In this document: in pieces, positions 60,540 through 64,000 of the stretch
Numbering within the stretch: the stretch's first letter is position 1
Layout of the letters: each line of letters begins with the position of its first letter
NCBI GenBank assembly: GCA_964408435.1
Contig: CAYOZL010000001.1
Span: 1 to 64,000 of the forward strand
Source: CAYOZL01 sp964408435
GTDB lineage: Bacteria; Bdellovibrionota_C; UBA2361; SZUA-149; CAYOZL01
DNA: 64,000 nt
Direction: 5' to 3'
The notes under the pieces: model-generated
Told to the model about the DNA's origin: nothing
Databases searched by the model: none
What the model saw: only the letters and a program-made list of their open reading frames with translations
Position numbers and translations under genes: made by a program

Positions 60540-61835
60540 TTAATGTTCTTTAGAGATTTCTAAATCTCCAAAAGGAATTAAAGGGACTTTAGATAAGAAC
60601 TTAACTGCTAATAAAACATAAAGTGCGAAAAGTCCTATTCCTAATGCGTAGTCTACTAGGCCAAGAGTAATCTCATGTGGGTATAATGTAGGTGCAAAAA
60701 GAAGATACATTTGTAACCAACAACCTATTGCAACAATTGCGCCTGTACCAAAAAGTAATTGTGGAACTTGTTTTACGTCTCTACTTAAACCTAGAAAAAA
60801 AGGAATTATGAAATTCATTCCTAAAACCATCCAAGCTAGATTTCTCCATGGCTCTTCTCTTAATCTTAAAATTACCCAAGCTGTTTCCTCTGGTAAGTTT
60901 CCGTACCAAATTGGAAGATAGTGACTCCAAAACATATATGCCCAGAAAATTCCGAAACCAAATAACAACTTTCCTAAATCATGAAGAGTCTTTCTTTTAA
61001 TCTTTTGTAAAAAAAGCTCATTATTAACTGTGCAAATTCCAACTAACATTGATGTAAATGCCATTGAAAGATAAACACCTGTCATGAAATACATCACACC
61101 GTAGAGAGTTGAATACCATACTGGGTCAACTGACATTAGTTGATCGAAAGCAAAGAAAGTAAGCATGAATGCATAAAAAATTACAACTGCTGGAGAGAAT
61201 CTACTTAAATAATGTGAAGAGTTCTGTGCATTTAAGCATGGCTTTAAACCGAAAAGCTTTGTTAAGGCTTCATCTTTCCATCTTTTTGAAGCTTCGCTAC
61301 TAAGCTTTAGCTTTTTAAACTTATTATCTCTAAGTGCGGCTAAATCTCTCATAACACTTAAACCAACTACTTTTCTTGCAAAATAACCTAGAACAAGTAG
61401 GGCAATAATATCTCTTACAAAAACAAAATTAGAAGTTAACCATGGTCCTTTTCCAGGTGGTTGTTCATGCGCCCACACAAAAAGGTATTCGTGACCAAAA
61501 TACATTACAACTAAAAATATTGGTGTTAGAGAAAAGAAAAACACTCCTGATTCAAAAATTCTTCTAATCGGTCTTGCCCACTGAGCATTACAGATATGAA
61601 ATACCGCAGTAAAACAACTTGAGGCTGCAGAAACTGCTACCCAATAAAGCATGTTAATTTGTAATGCCATCCAAGCTCTTTTCGCATCACCTGTAAAAAG
61701 CTCAACTAAGAATGCTAACAGACCTAGAATTGCTAAAATTATTAAAGCAAGTCTAAACCAAGCAGGAACTGAAAGAGGTTTTGCCTCTACAATTTCTTTA
61801 ATATCTTCGGCTGTAAAACTAGTACCGTGTGCCAT
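60540..61835 (-). CDS. actF: Alternative complex III quinol:cytochrome c oxidoreductase, subunit ActF
   Basis: The 431-residue integral membrane subunit (about ten hydrophobic segments) belongs to the NrfD-like family. It has AWARPIRRIFESGVFF, a FFAFDQLMSVDPVWYSTLYG segment, and a FWAYMFWSHYLPIWYGNLPEE block, as in ActF. With ActC it forms part of the proton-linked quinol-oxidising module. The gene follows actE, sharing the end of the act operon, and its product sits in the inner membrane. Confidence 0.9.
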   Translation of the reverse strand: MAHGTSFTAEDIKEIVEAKPLSVPAWFRLALIILAILGLLAFLVELFTGDAKRAWMALQINMLYWVAVSAASSCFTAVFHICNAQWARPIRRIFESGVFFFSLTPIFLVVMYFGHEYLFVWAHEQPPGKGPWLTSNFVFVRDIIALLVLGYFARKVVGLSVMRDLAALRDNKFKKLKLSSEASKRWKDEALTKLFGLKPCLNAQNSSHYLSRFSPAVVIFYAFMLTFFAFDQLMSVDPVWYSTLYGVMYFMTGVYLSMAFTSMLVGICTVNNELFLQKIKRKTLHDLGKLLFGFGIFWAYMFWSHYLPIWYGNLPEETAWVILRLREEPWRNLAWMVLGMNFIIPFFLGLSRDVKQVPQLLFGTGAIVAIGCWLQMYLLFAPTLYPHEITLGLVDYALGIGLFALYVLLAVKFLSKVPLIPFGDLEISKEH

Positions 61836-62390
61836 TTACTTACTTTCCTCTGTTTTTTCTACTGCCTTTTGCTCTACAGGTCTTGATATCTCAGGAATAT
61901 CAACTTTTTTCTGTAAAAATCTTATGTAATTAGCTAAGTCCCATTTTTCCTTTTCAGAGAATTTATAACCATATCTAGGCATATTTCTAAGGCCTAATGT
62001 AATTACAGCGAAAATTCTTCCATCTGGAGTATTTGAATAATAATCAGTAAGAATATTAGGAACTCCTACTTGTGGCCCAACAGGTCCTTTACCTGCTCCA
62101 TTTTTACCATGACAAGTTTGACAGTTAGAGCTGTAAAGTCTTCTTCCTCTCCAAATAGAGTTTAAATCTTTTTTTACAGGATTTTTAAGATTAGCTTGAG
62201 CATCTTCAACCGTTTTATATCTAAAAGGCTTATAGCCTCTAGGCACTGTTCCTTTAACAGGAGACCTTGCAACCTCATTAGCTTCTAATGATTGTTGCCT
62301 ATACATGTCGTAATCACCTGGCAATGCAAATGCATTTGTGCCAATGAAAAAGAAAACAACAAATGAAATTATTAAAATTAAATTCCTCAT
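61836..62390 (-). CDS. actE: Alternative complex III monoheme cytochrome c subunit ActE
   Basis: The 184-residue subunit has a signal or anchor segment (residues 1-23) and a single CxxCH heme site in SSNCQTCHGKNGAGKG (about residue 92). Methionine in GLRNMPRYGYKF is a likely axial ligand. It carries electrons from the complex toward the soluble cytochrome or oxidase. The C-terminus is charged. Its start overlaps the actD stop by 4 bases (ATGA), and its stop abuts the actF start. Confidence 0.92.
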   Translation of the reverse strand: MRNLILIISFVVFFFIGTNAFALPGDYDMYRQQSLEANEVARSPVKGTVPRGYKPFRYKTVEDAQANLKNPVKKDLNSIWRGRRLYSSNCQTCHGKNGAGKGPVGPQVGVPNILTDYYSNTPDGRIFAVITLGLRNMPRYGYKFSEKEKWDLANYIRFLQKKVDIPEISRPVEQKAVEKTEESK

Positions 62391-62911
62391 CTTGTATACT
62401 CTAGCTCTACTGTATTAGCTCCTAAGTTTTCCATTTCGCTTTTTAAAGAATTAACCTTTTCAGGCTCAGACTTAATCACAACTCCAAAATGACCTTCAGA
62501 AAAATGTGGTCTGTATCCAGGAGTTCTAAAAATATGAGGCAATCTACAAAAGTGTAGCAATGCTCCCATTGTGGCCAATGCTCCTAATAAGATAGTGCAC
62601 TCAAAAGCAATTACTACAAATGCTGGATAAGAAAGTAATGGCTTAGCACTAACTCTAATTGGATAATCAATAGACATCCATGAAGTAAATAGAAAAGCTC
62701 CTAAGCAACCTGTTGTTGCACCTGCTAAAGTAACTCTTCTTACAGGGCTTCTTTTCTTACCTTCAAAATATTCATCTTCTAAGTGATGCTCAGGAAATGG
62801 AGAGAAGTAATCGAAATCTAATTCTTCTTCCCTAGCCCACTTAATTGCTCCTTTTGCCATTGCTGGACATTTAAAAGAAGCAACAACTAGATTTTTAGTT
62901 TCTTCAGCCAT
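62387..62911 (-). CDS. actD: Alternative complex III subunit ActD (DUF3341)
   Basis: The 174-residue protein has the DUF3341 fold: LVVASFKCPAMAKGAIKWAR, the DFDYFSPFPEHHLEDEY block, two hydrophobic segments (about 75-98 and 115-140) and a SEGHFGVVIKS region. The start at 62911 is chosen because GGAGG lies 9 bases before and it is one base after the actC stop; a frame to 62971 begins inside actC. It is a membrane subunit without cofactors, known for its position between actC and actE. Confidence 0.9.
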   Translation of the reverse strand: MAEETKNLVVASFKCPAMAKGAIKWAREEELDFDYFSPFPEHHLEDEYFEGKKRSPVRRVTLAGATTGCLGAFLFTSWMSIDYPIRVSAKPLLSYPAFVVIAFECTILLGALATMGALLHFCRLPHIFRTPGYRPHFSEGHFGVVIKSEPEKVNSLKSEMENLGANTVELEYTR

Positions 62912-62912
62912 A

Positions 62913-64000
62913 CTAGTTAGCCTCCGCTGAATTATTTGAATCACAAGCAGGATGATTTGGAACTTGAACAATTTCTTTAATCTCAGTTAATGCCATTGAA
63001 GGGAAAAACTTTATAAAGATTAATAGTAATGTAAAGAACCAACCAAATGAACCAATAGTTATTCCAACATCAATCCAAGAAAAATTATACTTACCCCAAG
63101 CAGCTGGATCGAATTCCACAGTTAGAGATTGTAGAATAATATTAAATCTCTCAAACCACATTCCAATGTTAATGATGATTGAAAGAATAAATAACCAAGT
63201 TAAATTAGTTCTTAATTTTTTAAACCAAAGAGTAATTGGCGCTATACAGTTACAAAATACCATCATCCAAAATGGGAACCAGAAGTAACCAAAAGGTCTA
63301 AACCAAAACTGGTATCTTTCAAAAGGGTTATTACTATACCAAGCTACAAAGAATTCTGTTGCATAAGCATAAGTTACAATTCCAGAAGTAAACATAATTA
63401 ATTGGCTCATTTTCTCATAGTGCCAAAGAGTTAAATACTTCTCTAACTTAAAGAATTTTCTCATTGGAATAGTAATTGTCATTACCATTGCAAGTCCCGA
63501 GAAAATTGCTCCAGCAACAAAGTATGGTGGGAAGATAGTAGTGTGCCATCCAGGAACATTACCCATCGCGAAATCCCAAGATACAACTGAGTGAACTGAA
63601 AGAACTAATGGAGTAGCAAGTGCTGCAAAGAAGCCATATGCTGCCATGTAGTGTCTCCACTGTCTTGAGTTACCTTTCCAACCAAGTGAAGTTAATCTGT
63701 AAAGAATCTTTCTAAATCCAGTTGCTCGCTCTCTTGCAGCTGCAATATCTGGAATTAAACCAATAATGAAAAACATTACAGATACAGTTAAGTAAGTACT
63801 TACTGCGAATACATCCCATAATAATGGTGATTTAAAATTCACCCACAGATATCTTTGGTTAGGATAAGGAAGTAACCAATAGAAATTCCAAGGTCTACCT
63901 AAGTGAATAATTGGAAACAAGCCAGCAGTTGCAACAGCAAATACAGTCATTGCTTCAGCAATTCTATAAATTGGAACTCTCCAAGTAGCTCTAAATAAAA
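62913..64000 (-). CDS. actC: Alternative complex III subunit ActC (NrfD-like), 5' truncated by the window
   Basis: The visible 362 codons are the C-terminal part of an NrfD/PsrC-type quinone-binding subunit. The frame stays open to the window end, with FRATWRVPIYRIAEAM before the ATG at 63950, so the true start lies outside. It has about eight hydrophobic segments, and HLGRPWNFYWLLPYPN and the ending VPNHPACDSNNSAEAN. ActC probably forms the quinol site and proton path. actA and actB should lie beyond the window edge. Confidence 0.92.
   Translation of the reverse strand, partial: LFRATWRVPIYRIAEAMTVFAVATAGLFPIIHLGRPWNFYWLLPYPNQRYLWVNFKSPLLWDVFAVSTYLTVSVMFFIIGLIPDIAAARERATGFRKILYRLTSLGWKGNSRQWRHYMAAYGFFAALATPLVLSVHSVVSWDFAMGNVPGWHTTIFPPYFVAGAIFSGLAMVMTITIPMRKFFKLEKYLTLWHYEKMSQLIMFTSGIVTYAYATEFFVAWYSNNPFERYQFWFRPFGYFWFPFWMMVFCNCIAPITLWFKKLRTNLTWLFILSIIINIGMWFERFNIILQSLTVEFDPAAWGKYNFSWIDVGITIGSFGWFFTLLLIFIKFFPSMALTEIKEIVQVPNHPACDSNNSAEAN

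Noticed and set aside
1..64000. CRISPR array, insertion sequence with transposase, or rRNA
   Set aside because: No regularly spaced repeats with spacers, no transposase frame and no rRNA-like sequence were seen; the only recombination gene is the serine recombinase at 48340.

Overview
The window is AT-rich bacterial chromosome (about one-third G+C by eye) from a Gram-negative organism. The evidence is lipoprotein signal peptides, a LysM/M23 envelope peptidase, TadE/TadG-type pseudopilin-like proteins, PEP-CTERM proteins, and a quinol:cytochrome c oxidoreductase of the alternative complex III type. I cannot fix the phylum. The PurM C-terminus resembles the Bacteroidetes-style form, while the integration-host-factor-like protein and DUF6502 look proteobacterial. 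A marine or environmental uncultured lineage is likely. A run of exactly 100 N (20168-20267) shows the sequence is a scaffold.

Layout. 1-409: end of purM. 410-1702: gene-poor, structure-rich stretch. 1.7-2.3 kb: DUF1579 lipoprotein. 2.4-10.7 kb: first surface-glycan cluster (glycosyltransferases, two methyltransferases, a polytopic GT-C-like protein, a 1085-residue three-domain glycosyltransferase). 11-13 kb: small secreted protein and two single-span proteins, one with a very lysine-rich tail. 13.2-14.3 kb: frameshifted sugar-isomerase-like gene. 14.4-18.8 kb: housekeeping block (IHF/HU-like protein, LysM-M23 lipoprotein, DnaB, TPR lipoprotein). 18.9-23.4 kb: proteins of unknown role, a PfkB-family kinase, and a hexamer-repeat palindrome interrupted by the assembly gap. 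23.5-29.1 kb: five-gene operon for sugar-nucleotide and glycan synthesis. 29.3-34.8 kb: patatin, phosphoglycerate kinase, M48-SPOR protease, DUF6502 and a small lipoprotein. 34.9-40.2 kb: third glycan block plus MsrA. 40.5-45.5 kb: three Tad-like genes, one with a cysteine-rich tail. 45.6-48.2 kb: orphan genes and a beta-propeller. 48.3-50.6 kb: tRNA-Ala(GGC) with a serine recombinase whose last codons lie in the tRNA, plus two small partner ORFs. 51.1 kb: orphan gene flanked by strong palindromes. 51.9-53.7 kb: TypA/BipA. 54.1-56.6 kb: three tandem PEP-CTERM proteins. 56.7-59.0 kb: FAD oxidoreductase and GtrB-like glycosyltransferase. 59.2-64 kb: glycerate kinase and actF-actE-actD-actC, the last running off the window.

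How the genes work together. The main theme is the cell surface. At least seven glycosyltransferase genes, two sugar-nucleotide epimerases/dehydratases and a UDP/GDP-sugar dehydrogenase point to synthesis of one or more exopolysaccharides or O-antigens. Three PEP-CTERM proteins fit this, since exosortase systems are typically tied to exopolysaccharide production. The Tad-like trio suggests an adhesive surface structure. The act genes put the organism in the respiratory class that reduces a c-type cytochrome or a coupled terminal oxidase through a molybdopterin-like/NrfD-type complex instead of bc1.

The less ordinary features are: GC-richer single genes each closed by a strong hairpin, a hexanucleotide palindrome family that coincides with the assembly gap, the tRNA-overlapping recombinase, and the cysteine-rich TadE-like protein.
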